This document shows, in pieces, positions 42,109-51,478 of a DNA stretch of 64,000 nucleotides. The notes beneath the pieces were generated by a model, which worked only from the letters and a program-made list of their open reading frames with translations, did no database searches and had not been told where the DNA came from. The stretch's first letter is position 1; each line of letters opens with the position of its first letter. Location of the stretch: positions 496,001-560,000 of the forward strand of contig JBFXDS010000001.1 of NCBI GenBank assembly GCA_050180895.1, written 5' to 3'. The translations under genes and the position numbers were made by a program. The stretch comes from JBGPEQ01 sp050180895. Its GTDB lineage: Bacteria; Pseudomonadota; Alphaproteobacteria; Dongiales; Dongiaceae.

Positions 42109-42413
42109 GGTACCTCCCAGTGGCCGTCGGCTATCCGCCATGCCGTCGGCAAAATGATTGCGGCTCTATAGTCCCAAAGACCGCCATGGGGAAGAGACTC
42201 AATTGAGGAACAATCTCCATTGCTGCGGTGCGAACTCTAGATACAAAGGCCGAGCCGATGTCGCGCACCGGCCGGACGACGTGTATATGTCGGGAGCAAA
42301 AAGGGAACCTTAGGATAGAAAGAGGTACTTTTGGCCTAAGGTGCTTGCGGCCATTGCGGCGGTCAGCTATTCGTTAGCGCTAGAAAAAGAGTGGGTTTCT
42401 GGCTGGGAACGTC
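42109..42413. promoter_or_regulatory. Divergent intergenic control region with palindrome
   Basis: 305 bp between the FAH-family gene (leftward) and the flavoprotein gene (rightward), no ORF supported. It contains the perfect palindrome CTCAATTGAG (42198-42207) and AT-richer sequence, suitable for promoters and for binding by the GntR regulator encoded 2 kb away. A weak TTGCTG-16-TACAAA could serve rightward transcription. Assignment is inference. Confidence 0.4.
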
Positions 42414-44432
42414 GTGACAGCATATCCGAAGCTGTTTTCGGAATGGCGGATCCGTAATACGAAGATCCGCAACCGCGTCGTTTTCCCGCCGACCTGTCCG
42501 ACTTGGACGGATGGCGGCGTGCTCACGGATATGGCCACCGCCTACTACCGTGAACGGGCGCGCGGCGGCGTCGGTCTGATTATCATCGGCGCCACGCATG
42601 TGCATCCGTCGTCGCTGGCTGCCCCCTTGATCACACCGCAACTCTTCAACGACGCTAATATTGCACCGCTCGCCGACGTGGCCAAGGCCGTTCACGATGA
42701 AGGCGCGAAGCTCGCCATCCAGCTCTGGCATTCCGGCGTACGCGGCTTGCCGAATCCGAAGATGGACCCGGGAGCGGATTTTGACGGCACTTGGTACACC
42801 TATTCGCCGAGCCAGGTCCCGCTCGGGGAGTATCCGGGCGCGTCGACGCCGAAGGCCATGTCCGACGACGAGATCCTGGAGATCATCGCGGCCTACGGCT
42901 CCGCTGCCGAACGGGCAATCGCGGCCGGTCTCGATGGCGTCGAGTTCCACATGAGTCACGGATATCTGCCATGGCAGTTCCTGTCGCCGCTCTATAACAA
43001 GCGCATCGACCGCTGGGGCGGTTCGTTCGAGAAGCGCCTGCGGTTTCCGATCGAAGCCATGCGCACGATCCGCCGGGCCATCGGCACCGAGCCGTTTCTC
43101 GGCTACCGCATCAACTCAACCTCGTTCTGGCCCGGCGATCTCGAGATCGACGAGGTCAAGCAGATCGTCGCCGAGCTCGAGAACCAGGTCGATATCGACT
43201 ATGTCAGCGTATCCGCGGGTGTGCATCATTCCTTCATTCACACGCCCATGCATTTCCAAGGCGGCTGGGAGCGCAGCTATGCGCGCGATATCCGGGGCGT
43301 CTCGTCGAAGCCCGTGCTGCTTGTCGGCCGCATAACGCAGCCCGACGTCGCCGAAGAGCTCCTCGAGGCCGGCGATGGTGACGCCATCTGTCTTGCCCGC
43401 CAGTTGTTTACCGACCCGGAGTGGGCGATCAAGGCGCTGGAAGGCCGCGAGGAGGACATCCGGCGCTGCGTCGCGGCCAACCACTGCTGGCGGAACGCCG
43501 CCACCGGCCAGCGTGTGCAGTGCGTCTATAACCCGGAAATCGGGCGTGAACGCGCCTGGGGCGCCGGCAGCCTCGTCCGCGTGCCCAAGCCCAAGAAAGT
43601 GCTCGTTGTCGGGGGCGGCCCGTCGGGGCTTGAATTCGCGCGGGTTGCGGCAGCGCGCGGCCATGCCGTGGTCGTGCACGAGAAGGAGGGGGAGATCGGC
43701 GGGCACGTGCGGCTGCAATCGCTGCTGCCCGATCGAGATGAATTCTTCACCATCGCCCGCTGGCTGGCGCGGCAGGCGCAAAAGAATGGCGCGATGATCC
43801 GGACCGAAAGCCAAGTCGATGAAGACAACCTCGACGCGCTACTCGACGAAGTGCGACCGGACCACGTCGTGGTGGCCACGGGCGCGCGCGTTTGCGTCGA
43901 CGGCTTCCAAGGCTGGACGGCGGCAGCGCTTCCGGGTTGGGATACGGCCTATTGCGTCGGCTGGGACGAAATCGTCACGGGGTCGGCGCTCGCGCGCGGG
44001 GAAGTGTTGGTGGTGGACGATCTATCGACGGCGGTGGCGCCTCTCACCGCGGTCAAACTCCGTCTTGACGGAGTCGCTGTCGTCCGGTTGGTGACACGCT
44101 GGCCGATGGTCGCCATGGAGACGATGTATGACGTCTATCATGATTGGATCATGCCCAAGGTCTTCGACTTGGGGGTCGAGATCATTCCTCATCATTTTGT
44201 CAAAGAAATCCGGGGAAACGACGCCGTCGTGTACAATGTCCACAGTGCGCACCAAGAGCGGACGCTGCGGGCAGACACGATCGTCATGGTTACGGGGCGG
44301 CAGTCGGTGAACGGTTTGCACGACGCGGTGCGTGCCCGGGGCGTGCCCGTGGAAACCATCGGTGACGCCAATGCGCCGCGCGGCACCTACGAGGCGGTGT
44401 TCGAAGGGCATCGCGCCGGTCGGAAGGTATGA
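42414..44432 (+). CDS. OYE/trimethylamine-dehydrogenase-type flavoprotein oxidoreductase
   Basis: 672 aa, full length for the 2,4-dienoyl-CoA reductase/TMADH family: an N-terminal FMN TIM barrel (1 to about 370), an Fe-S segment, then FAD/NAD-binding domains with VLVVGGGPSGLEFARVAAARG (about 400). Active-site-like residues appear in HMSHGYLPWQFLSPLYNKR. The Fe-S segment has Cys352, Cys358 and Cys370, but the second expected cysteine is Ala355, so only three of four 4Fe-4S ligands are in the usual places. GTG start. It is coupled to the GntR gene by an ATGA overlap. Substrate unknown. Confidence 0.88.
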   Translation: MTAYPKLFSEWRIRNTKIRNRVVFPPTCPTWTDGGVLTDMATAYYRERARGGVGLIIIGATHVHPSSLAAPLITPQLFNDANIAPLADVAKAVHDEGAKLAIQLWHSGVRGLPNPKMDPGADFDGTWYTYSPSQVPLGEYPGASTPKAMSDDEILEIIAAYGSAAERAIAAGLDGVEFHMSHGYLPWQFLSPLYNKRIDRWGGSFEKRLRFPIEAMRTIRRAIGTEPFLGYRINSTSFWPGDLEIDEVKQIVAELENQVDIDYVSVSAGVHHSFIHTPMHFQGGWERSYARDIRGVSSKPVLLVGRITQPDVAEELLEAGDGDAICLARQLFTDPEWAIKALEGREEDIRRCVAANHCWRNAATGQRVQCVYNPEIGRERAWGAGSLVRVPKPKKVLVVGGGPSGLEFARVAAARGHAVVVHEKEGEIGGHVRLQSLLPDRDEFFTIARWLARQAQKNGAMIRTESQVDEDNLDALLDEVRPDHVVVATGARVCVDGFQGWTAAALPGWDTAYCVGWDEIVTGSALARGEVLVVDDLSTAVAPLTAVKLRLDGVAVVRLVTRWPMVAMETMYDVYHDWIMPKVFDLGVEIIPHHFVKEIRGNDAVVYNVHSAHQERTLRADTIVMVTGRQSVNGLHDAVRARGVPVETIGDANAPRGTYEAVFEGHRAGRKV

Positions 44433-45283
44433 GACGGATGCGGCGGACTCAACGCCATACTGGAGCGGTGCGACCGAAGCCGACGCTGCGTCAGGCGTCG
44501 ACCTTGCGCGATGCCCGCGCGGGTACGCCGCTCGATCTGCTCTTGGCGATGTACGGGCGTGAGACGGTGCGGAGCAAGGCACAAAGCGTCGCTTCCGCCA
44601 TTCGCGCCTATGTCGAGGAAGGCATCGCCACGGGCGCCATGCCGCCGGGGACGCAGCTGCCCACGGAGATCGAACTGATGGCGGGCTTCGGAGCCGGCCG
44701 GAACACCATCCGCAAGGCGATGCATGCGCTGCAAGCCGAAGGCAAGATCGTGCGCCAGGTCGGCAGTGGCACCTTCGTGGCGAAGCTGCGCGCAGCCGGC
44801 CGGTCGGCGAAAGCCGGGTCAGCGCGCCAGACGGCCTTATCGCTCGCACGCCAGGCCAACCCATCGGAGGTTATGGAGTTGCGGCTCGCCTTCGAACCCG
44901 GCGCGGTTGCCATCGCCGCCCTGCGGGCGAGCCTGCAGGAAATCGAACATATGGAGCGGGTCATCGCGCGCAGTGCCCAGGCCGGGAGTCTGGAAGAATT
45001 CGAGACGCTAGATTGCGAACTTCACGCAGCGTTCGGCCGTGCGACCAAGAACGTGATCTTCGCCCGGGTCTACGACATCATTACCGCCGCGCGGGAGCAC
45101 ACCGCCTGGGGGCGCTTGAAGGAGCGCGTACTGACGGTCGAGCAGCGCCGCCGCCACACTCAAGAGCATGAACGGATCGTCACGGCGATCCGCGAACGCG
45201 ACGGTTGCCGCGCGCAGGTCGAGATGAAGCGGCATCTTGACGAGATCAATAAGATCATGTTTGGCGTTCAAGCCGGCGCGTGA
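44429..45283 (+). CDS. GntR-family regulator, FadR/FCD type
   Basis: 284 aa. After a 45-residue basic N-terminal extension, a winged helix (about 50-118) shows GTQLPTEIELMAGFGAGRNT and IVRQVGSGTFVA; the FCD ligand-binding domain (about 140-270) has ELRLAFEPGAVAIAAL and HAAFGRAT with metal-binding His residues near the C terminus (HTQEHERIV). Probably controls the surrounding catabolic and transport genes in response to a small acid. Starts within the flavoprotein stop. Confidence 0.92.
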   Translation: MRRMRRTQRHTGAVRPKPTLRQASTLRDARAGTPLDLLLAMYGRETVRSKAQSVASAIRAYVEEGIATGAMPPGTQLPTEIELMAGFGAGRNTIRKAMHALQAEGKIVRQVGSGTFVAKLRAAGRSAKAGSARQTALSLARQANPSEVMELRLAFEPGAVAIAALRASLQEIEHMERVIARSAQAGSLEEFETLDCELHAAFGRATKNVIFARVYDIITAAREHTAWGRLKERVLTVEQRRRHTQEHERIVTAIRERDGCRAQVEMKRHLDEINKIMFGVQAGA

Positions 45284-45296
45284 GGGAAGGAGCGGA

Positions 45297-46073
45297 ATGG
45301 CAACGCGATTTGTCGAGCGGATGAACGTCGAGATCGACGGGCAGGGTGAGGCGCTCGTCATGATCCACGGCCTGGGCGGCACCTCCAACACGTTCACGCC
45401 CGTGATCGACGGAATCGTCCGACAGATGCAGGTTTTTCGACCGGACCTGCCGGGGTGCGGGCGGTCGCCGACAAGTGGCCGTTTCTCGATCGAGAGTTTG
45501 GCGGACGTCGCAGCGAAGATGATGACAGCATTGGGCGTGGGGCGCGCCAACTTCGCTGGCCACTCCCTGGGAGCGGCCATCTGTTTCCACATTGCATTGC
45601 GAAATCCCAAGTTGGTGAAGAGCCTGGCTTTGCTGGGTCCACTGTTGGCGCCTGTCGACGCTGGGCGCCAGGGCCTGCGCGACCGCGCCACCACGGCACG
45701 GACTCGGGGAATGCAACCGGTCGCCGACGCCGTCATTCAGGCTTCGACGGCCGCCACGACCCGGCGCGAGCAACCGGTTGTGATTGCACTGATCCGCGAG
45801 ATGCTGATGCGTCAGGATGCGGAAGGTTACGCACGGACTTGCGAGGCGCTGGCGGATGCCGAGGCGCCCGACGTGGCAGCGATAAAATGCCCGGTGCTGC
45901 TGTTGACCGGCGACGAGGATCCGATAGCGACGCCCACAGGCATGCGCGCCATCGGCGCGCGCGTCGCCGGCTCGCGGACGCATGTCGTCGGCAAATGCGG
46001 TCATTGGGCAACACTCGAGAAGCCGAAGGAGACGAGATCGGCATTGGAGGAGTTCTTGTTGCGGCGGCATTGA
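45297..46073 (+). CDS. Alpha/beta hydrolase
   Basis: 258 aa, similar in layout to 3-oxoadipate enol-lactonases and C-C hydrolases. Catalytic triad: Ser90 in AGHSLGAA, Asp208 in LTGDEDPIA, His236 in GKCGHWATLEKP. The oxyanion HGLGG (about 24-28) is present. Start at 45297 follows GGGAAGGAG. Cytosolic. It is placed between the regulator and an amidohydrolase, suggesting sequential hydrolysis of an ester, lactone or ring product. Confidence 0.9.
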   Translation: MATRFVERMNVEIDGQGEALVMIHGLGGTSNTFTPVIDGIVRQMQVFRPDLPGCGRSPTSGRFSIESLADVAAKMMTALGVGRANFAGHSLGAAICFHIALRNPKLVKSLALLGPLLAPVDAGRQGLRDRATTARTRGMQPVADAVIQASTAATTRREQPVVIALIREMLMRQDAEGYARTCEALADAEAPDVAAIKCPVLLLTGDEDPIATPTGMRAIGARVAGSRTHVVGKCGHWATLEKPKETRSALEEFLLRRH

Positions 46074-46146
46074 GGAGATTCGGCAGTCTTTCGCTTCGCG
46101 GCATCGGAAACAATCGACGCCGGAACCGATATAGAGGGAGGTCGCT

Positions 46147-47427
46147 ATGGCAAATGTCCTGTTCACCAACTTGCGGATCTTCGACGGCAGCGGCGAAAAC
46201 GCGTTCGCGGGTGAAGTGCTCGTTCAGGGAAACAGAATTCGTCGAGTCGCCCGCGGCATTCGATCCATCCCGACGCACGGCGTAACCGTCATCGACGGTG
46301 CCGGTGCCACGCTGATGCCGGGACTATGCGACGCTCATGCCCATTTCAGCTGGAACGACTCTTCGAGCCTCGAGGGCATCTCGATGATGCCGCCGGAGGA
46401 ACACATTCTCTATACCGCGGTCGTGGCGCGGACCTTCCTCGACCACGGCTTCACCATGTGCGTCGGCGCGGCGGCGGCCAAGCCGCGCCTCGACGTGGTC
46501 ATCCGCAACGCCATCAATTCGGGCATGTACCCCGGGCCGCGCTATCTCGCCAACGGCCAGGAGATCGGCACCCTCGGCGGCCTCGGCGACACCAACCCGC
46601 CGCATCTGCATGACCCGCTCATGAGCTTCGGGGCGATCTCTACGGGACCGGAAGCCATGCGCGTGATCGTCCGCACCTTCATCAAGTATGGAGTCGACCT
46701 CATAAAGCTCAACCTCTCCGGCGAAAGCATGACCGATACCCATGCAGAGGAATCGCCGATGTCGGAGGAGGAGATCGTCATGGCCGTGACCGAGGCGAAG
46801 CGCCGTCGCAAGCGGATCTGCGCCCATGCGCGCTCGGCTCTCTCGGTCAAGCAGTGCGTGAAGCACGGCATCGAGATCATCTATCACGCCAGCTTCGTCG
46901 ATGAGGAGGCGCTCGACCTGCTGGAGGCGAACAAGGACAAGCATTTCGTGGCACCGGCCCTGGCCTGGCTCGTCACGCTGTGCAACGGCGATGCCACCAA
47001 ATACGGCCTCAGCAAGGAAAAACTCGCAAAGATGGGCTACATGCGCGAGCTTGAGATCGCCATCGAGGCCTGTAAGAAGATGCATCGGCGCGGCATCCGC
47101 GTTCTGCCCGGCGGCGACTACGGCTTCGCCTGGACGCCACACGGCACCTACGCCAAGGACCTCGAATACTTCGTGAACCTTCTCGGCTTCTCGCCGATGG
47201 AGGCGCTCGTTGCGGCCACCCGTCTCGGTGGCGAGATCTTTGGCAAACCCAACGAACTGGGTCAGGTGAAGGAGGGATTCCTGGCCGACCTCATCTTGGT
47301 CGACGGAGATCCCGTGACGAACATCAAGGTGCTGCAGGACAAGAACCGCATCCTCGCCATCATGAAGGACGGCGAGTTCCACAAGGCGCCCGATCTGGTT
47401 CCGCACCGCCAACGGGTGGCGATCTGA
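46147..47427 (+). CDS. Metal-dependent amidohydrolase family protein
   Basis: 426 aa, imidazolonepropionase-like branch. Metal ligands: CDAHAHF (HxH), a lysine in DLIKLNLSGES, ICAHARS and IIYHAS histidines, and the Asp in GGDYGFAW. An N-terminal beta domain (LRIFDGSGENAFAGEVLV) and C-terminal EGFLADLILVDGDP complete the fold. Preceded by GGGAGG. Likely cleaves a cyclic or linear amide imported by the transporter that follows. Substrate unknown. Confidence 0.9.
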   Translation: MANVLFTNLRIFDGSGENAFAGEVLVQGNRIRRVARGIRSIPTHGVTVIDGAGATLMPGLCDAHAHFSWNDSSSLEGISMMPPEEHILYTAVVARTFLDHGFTMCVGAAAAKPRLDVVIRNAINSGMYPGPRYLANGQEIGTLGGLGDTNPPHLHDPLMSFGAISTGPEAMRVIVRTFIKYGVDLIKLNLSGESMTDTHAEESPMSEEEIVMAVTEAKRRRKRICAHARSALSVKQCVKHGIEIIYHASFVDEEALDLLEANKDKHFVAPALAWLVTLCNGDATKYGLSKEKLAKMGYMRELEIAIEACKKMHRRGIRVLPGGDYGFAWTPHGTYAKDLEYFVNLLGFSPMEALVAATRLGGEIFGKPNELGQVKEGFLADLILVDGDPVTNIKVLQDKNRILAIMKDGEFHKAPDLVPHRQRVAI

Positions 47428-47473
47428 AGGCCGAAAGCCGGTCGTCGAGCGAACGGAACAGGCAGACACGCAG

Positions 47474-48331
47474 ATGCGGCTGTTCGTGCTCACTCTCTTG
47501 AATGGCCTGACCTTGGCTGCCCTCTATTTTCTGGTGGCCAGTGGATTCACGCTGGTCTTCGGGTTGATGCGCAATGTCAACCTTGCCCATGGCTCGCTCT
47601 ACCTGTTCGGCGCCTATATCGGCTATGAGGTCGGTGACCGGACCGGCTCCTGGTTCCTCGCAGTTGTTGCGGGATTCCTGTCCGCGGCTATGGTCGGCGT
47701 TCTCTTGCAGATCCTGGTCTTCCGCCGAATGGAGGGCCAGGAACTGCGTCAGACGATGGTCACGATCGGAATCTCGATCGTCATGGCCGACGTCATGCTG
47801 GCGATCTGGACCGGCTTGACTTATCAATTCGAGCCGCCCGACTGGCTTTACGGCGCCACGCCGCTGCCGTTCATCAAGGCCTATCCCACCGTTCGCATCA
47901 TGGTCTTGATCGTTGCATTGGTGATCGGCATCGTCCTGTGGTTGTTCCTGAACCGAACTCGCATGGGCATGATGATCCGCGCTGGCGTGGATGATCGCGG
48001 CATGCTCTCGGCTTCGGGCGTCAACGTGCAGCGGGTCTTTTCCATCACCTTTGCGGTGGGTGGAGGATTGGCCGGCTTCGCCGGCGTCGTTGGCGGCTCG
48101 GTGCTGTCGATCGCTCCCGGCGAGGACATGCGCTATCTCCTGGCATCGCTGATCGTCGTGATCGTCGGCGGCATGGGTAGCGTGTCCGGAGCGGCCATCG
48201 GGGCTCTTTTGATCGGACTCGCCGAGCAATTCGGACTGGCCTACTCGCCGACCTATGGCATCGTCTACACTTTTCTGATCATGGTCGCGGTGCTGGCGGT
48301 GCGTCCGCAGGGAATCATGGGCCGCTCATGA
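47474..48331 (+). CDS. Branched-chain-type ABC permease, LivH
   Basis: 285 aa with about eight membrane helices. ALYFLVASGFTLVFGLMRNV, VNLAHGSLYLFGAY and the C-terminal GGMGSVSGAAIGALLIGLAE motif are typical of LivH permeases of the HAAT uptake family. Start overlaps nothing, but the stop overlaps LivM (ATGA). First of five transporter genes in the order permease, permease, binding protein, ATPase, ATPase. Confidence 0.94.
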   Translation: MRLFVLTLLNGLTLAALYFLVASGFTLVFGLMRNVNLAHGSLYLFGAYIGYEVGDRTGSWFLAVVAGFLSAAMVGVLLQILVFRRMEGQELRQTMVTIGISIVMADVMLAIWTGLTYQFEPPDWLYGATPLPFIKAYPTVRIMVLIVALVIGIVLWLFLNRTRMGMMIRAGVDDRGMLSASGVNVQRVFSITFAVGGGLAGFAGVVGGSVLSIAPGEDMRYLLASLIVVIVGGMGSVSGAAIGALLIGLAEQFGLAYSPTYGIVYTFLIMVAVLAVRPQGIMGRS

Positions 48332-49425
48332 GCAACATGACGGGCATGGCACGGTCCGCGCCTGCGTCGCCGCCATGGCTGCGGCAGGGCCTGCTCCATG
48401 CGGGAGGCGTCGTGCTATTGGTGATCTATCCGCTGATCGTGCCGGACTTTTGGATCTTCCAGATCGGCGGGCAGGCCCTGTTCTTGGGCGTGATCTCGCT
48501 GTCGCTCATGTTCCTCGGCGGCTACGGGGGTATGGTGTCGTTGGCGCAAATGACCGTGGCGGGGGCGGCGGGTTACACGATCGCGATCGTCGGCGGCAAC
48601 AGCCTGAACTTCGGCCTGTTGCTGCCGTGGTGGGCGGCGGTCCCTATAGCGATTGCCGTCGCGACGGCGGTCGCCACGGTGATCGGCGCGATCTCCGTCC
48701 GCACCGAGGGCATCTATACCATCATGATCACGATCGCCATCGCGATGGCATTCTTCTATTTCGCCCAGCAGAACTACTCGATCTTCAACGGCCATTCCGG
48801 GTTTGCCAGCGTCTTGCCGCCGACGGTGTTTGGCATCGATTGGCGCACGCCGATCCCGTTCTATCTCCTATCGCTCGCGACCGCCGTGCTGAGCTACTCG
48901 GTCGTGCTGTATCTCTCGCGTTCGACGTTCGGCATCGCGCTGCAGGCGATCCGCGACAATCCGCGACGCATGCGGGCACTGGGTTTCAGCGTTACAGCGC
49001 ACCGGATCGCCGCCTACTCGATTGCCGGATTCATCGCCTCGCTGGGCGGAATTTTGCTGGTTTGGTTCAACAGCCGCATCTCGCCGGGAACCGTAAGTGC
49101 CGGTCCGATATTCGATGTCCTGGTCATCGCCGTGCTCGGGGGAATGCGCCATCCGATCGGCCCATTCGTGGGCGCGGTGATTTTTGTGCTGTTGCAAAAC
49201 TTTGCGATCGACTTCATCGACCGCGAACGCTTCAACACGCTGATCGGTGCCTGTTTCCTGGCGATCGTCCTGTTCTCGCCCGATGGCGTGTTGGGCTTGT
49301 GGGCCCGCTTAGTGGCTCTGGTCAATCGCGCGGGTGCCGCGAATCGCATGTTTGAGCGTCCAATCGACACTGGGAGCAGTATTCAACCGACGGCCATCGG
49401 CCGTCTCATACAAGGGAGGAGATGA
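48328..49425 (+). CDS. Branched-chain-type ABC permease, LivM
   Basis: 365 aa, about ten membrane helices. SLMFLGGYGGMVSLAQMTVAG, RTEGIYTIMITIAIAMAFFY, the cytoplasmic-loop ATPase contact ALQAIRDNPRRMRALGF, and GGMRHPIGPFVGA are the LivM signature. Overlaps LivH at its start and the binding-protein gene at its end. Confidence 0.94.
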   Translation: MSNMTGMARSAPASPPWLRQGLLHAGGVVLLVIYPLIVPDFWIFQIGGQALFLGVISLSLMFLGGYGGMVSLAQMTVAGAAGYTIAIVGGNSLNFGLLLPWWAAVPIAIAVATAVATVIGAISVRTEGIYTIMITIAIAMAFFYFAQQNYSIFNGHSGFASVLPPTVFGIDWRTPIPFYLLSLATAVLSYSVVLYLSRSTFGIALQAIRDNPRRMRALGFSVTAHRIAAYSIAGFIASLGGILLVWFNSRISPGTVSAGPIFDVLVIAVLGGMRHPIGPFVGAVIFVLLQNFAIDFIDRERFNTLIGACFLAIVLFSPDGVLGLWARLVALVNRAGAANRMFERPIDTGSSIQPTAIGRLIQGRR

Positions 49426-50675
49426 TGCGACGTATGTTGTTGGGCGGGGTTTTGCCGGTGGCGTTCGCGGCGGGTTTGCTGCTCGCAGGCAACGCGGCGG
49501 CCCAGGACACGCTGAAGATCGGAGTCCTGGCCACGTTCGAAGGTCCCTTCGCGATTCTCGGCGAGGACAGCCTCCGCGGTGCCAACATGGCGTTCAACGA
49601 GCGCAACATGACCGCCGGCGGCAAGAAGCTGGAGATCATCACCGGCTCCTCCGACGCGTCGCCGGAGTCGGCTATCCAGGCGGCGCGTAAACTCGTCGAG
49701 CAGGACAAGGTCGACATCCTGATCGGGCCGTTGTCCGGCGACGAGGGGCTGGCCATGCGCGACTACGCCAAGACGCAGCCGCAAGTCACGTTCATCAACG
49801 GCACCTCGGCGGCCGAGGAGACGACGCTGATCGATCCGGCGGCGAATTTCTTCCGCTTTACGACCAACGGTGTTCAGTGGATGGCCGGCCTGGGCACTTA
49901 TTCTTATGAAACCAAGGGCTACAAGAAAGTCGTCACGATCGGCGAGGACTATTCGTACCCTTACACGCAAGTCAAAGGCTTCATGATCGAGTTCTGCAAG
50001 GCCGGCGGGCGTGTGGTCGATAAGTTCTGGACACCGCTGGGCACCAAGGACTACTCCTCCGTCGTCGCCTCGATTCCGGATGACATCGATGCGATCTACG
50101 TGGCGCTCGGCGGCGCCGACGCCGTCAACTTCCTGACCCAGTACGAACAGGCCGGCGGTAGCAAGCCGCTGATCGGTGGTTCGATCACCGTCGACCAGTC
50201 TGTGCTCAGCGCCAAGGGCAAGCGCCGCGACTACCTGATCGGCACGCCATCGGCCGGGCCGCTTGCCGACAACTGGGATGATCCGAAGTGGCAGGCCTTC
50301 GTCGCCGCGTACAAGAAGAGCGACGACAAGGCGTTCAATTCGCCGACGCTGTTCTCGCATGGCTACTACATCGAAGCGTTGGCGATGATGCAGGCGCTTG
50401 ATACGGTGAACGGCGACCTGTCCGACGGACATAAGAAGTTCCGTGAGGCGCTGTCGACCCAGGTCGTGGATACGCCGACCGGCAAAGTTCGTCTCGACCA
50501 CAACCGTAACGCAATCGGCTCCGAATTCCTGACGGAGATCGCGGCCGGCGAAGACGGGAACCTCTACAACAAGGTCATCAAGGTAATTCCGGACGTCAAT
50601 GCGACGCTCGGCGTTCCCGAAGACGAGTACAGGAAGACCGGTGTGCCGTCGCGCGACGCGCCGTCCTGTCCTTAG
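49425..50675 (+). CDS. Periplasmic substrate-binding protein (Leu/Ile/Val family)
   Basis: About 416 aa with a cleavable signal peptide (hydrophobic core VAFAAGLLLAGNAAA, cleavage before QDTLKIG). The mature part is a type 1 periplasmic-binding fold with IGVLATFEGPFAILGEDSLRG and a DILIGPLSGDEG hinge, an ETKGYKKVVTIGEDYSYPY segment, and YEQAGGSKPLIGG. GGGAGGAG precedes ATGATG; the first ATG (49422) overlaps LivM. Family members bind amino acids, amides, urea or aromatics, so the ligand is open. Confidence 0.93.
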   Translation: MRRMLLGGVLPVAFAAGLLLAGNAAAQDTLKIGVLATFEGPFAILGEDSLRGANMAFNERNMTAGGKKLEIITGSSDASPESAIQAARKLVEQDKVDILIGPLSGDEGLAMRDYAKTQPQVTFINGTSAAEETTLIDPAANFFRFTTNGVQWMAGLGTYSYETKGYKKVVTIGEDYSYPYTQVKGFMIEFCKAGGRVVDKFWTPLGTKDYSSVVASIPDDIDAIYVALGGADAVNFLTQYEQAGGSKPLIGGSITVDQSVLSAKGKRRDYLIGTPSAGPLADNWDDPKWQAFVAAYKKSDDKAFNSPTLFSHGYYIEALAMMQALDTVNGDLSDGHKKFREALSTQVVDTPTGKVRLDHNRNAIGSEFLTEIAAGEDGNLYNKVIKVIPDVNATLGVPEDEYRKTGVPSRDAPSCP

Positions 50676-50695
50676 CGTGGACGGCTAGAGCGGTG

Positions 50696-51478
50696 ATGGC
50701 CGACACGCCGAACACTACAGCCGCCAACGGCACCCACGCCCTCGTTCTCGAGGGCGTGGGGCGCTCGTTTGGCGCCCTCGTGGCGCTCGAAGGCATCTCG
50801 TTCGCCATCGAGGCGGGTGAGCGGCTGGCCATCCTTGGTGCCAACGGCGCTGGCAAGACGACCTTGTTCAATGTGATTACCGGCGACTACCGGCCCGATC
50901 AGGGCCGGGTCATCTTCTTCGGCGAAGATGTGACGTCCCTGCCGCCGCACCAGCGCATCCGGCGCGGCATCCGGCGCACCTATCAAAACTCCATCCTGTT
51001 CCGCAGCCTTAGCGTCGCCGACAACCTGTTTCTAGCGGCCTGCGGAGTGACACGCGGGCGTTTCGGATTCCACCGGCCGCAGCCCTCGCATCCGAACATG
51101 ATGCGCGCGCGCGAGTTGGCGAATCTCGCCGGACTGAGTGGCGTGATCGACGTCGCCGTCAGTGATCTCTCGCATGGTCAGCAGCGCCAGCTCGAGGTCG
51201 GGTTGGCTCTTGCCGGCGCGCCGCGTGTGATCCTCTTCGACGAGCCAGCGGCCGGCCTGTCGCCGGTGGAGCGCCGGCGCCTGATTGCGCTGTTGCGCGG
51301 ACTGCCGAAGCATATCGGCTACATCATCATCGAGCATGACCTCGACGTCGCCCTGCGGGTCGCGGACAAGGTCACAGTCATGCATCAGGGGCGCATATTC
51401 AAGGAGGGTACACCCGAGCAGATCGAATCCGATGCCGACGTGCAGGCGATCTATCTCGGCGGTGTCGGCCATGGCTGA
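50696..51478 (+). CDS. Branched-chain-type ABC ATPase, LivG
   Basis: 260 aa. Walker A GANGAGKTTLFNV, the Q-loop YQNSILFRSLSV, a signature variant DLSHGQQRQLEVGLAL and Walker B RVILFDEPAAGLSP are present. Signature Ser-His-Gly rather than Ser-Gly-Gly. An in-frame GTG three bases upstream is an alternative start. The end overlaps the LivF-fusion gene by 8 bases. Confidence 0.93.
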   Translation: MADTPNTTAANGTHALVLEGVGRSFGALVALEGISFAIEAGERLAILGANGAGKTTLFNVITGDYRPDQGRVIFFGEDVTSLPPHQRIRRGIRRTYQNSILFRSLSVADNLFLAACGVTRGRFGFHRPQPSHPNMMRARELANLAGLSGVIDVAVSDLSHGQQRQLEVGLALAGAPRVILFDEPAAGLSPVERRRLIALLRGLPKHIGYIIIEHDLDVALRVADKVTVMHQGRIFKEGTPEQIESDADVQAIYLGGVGHG

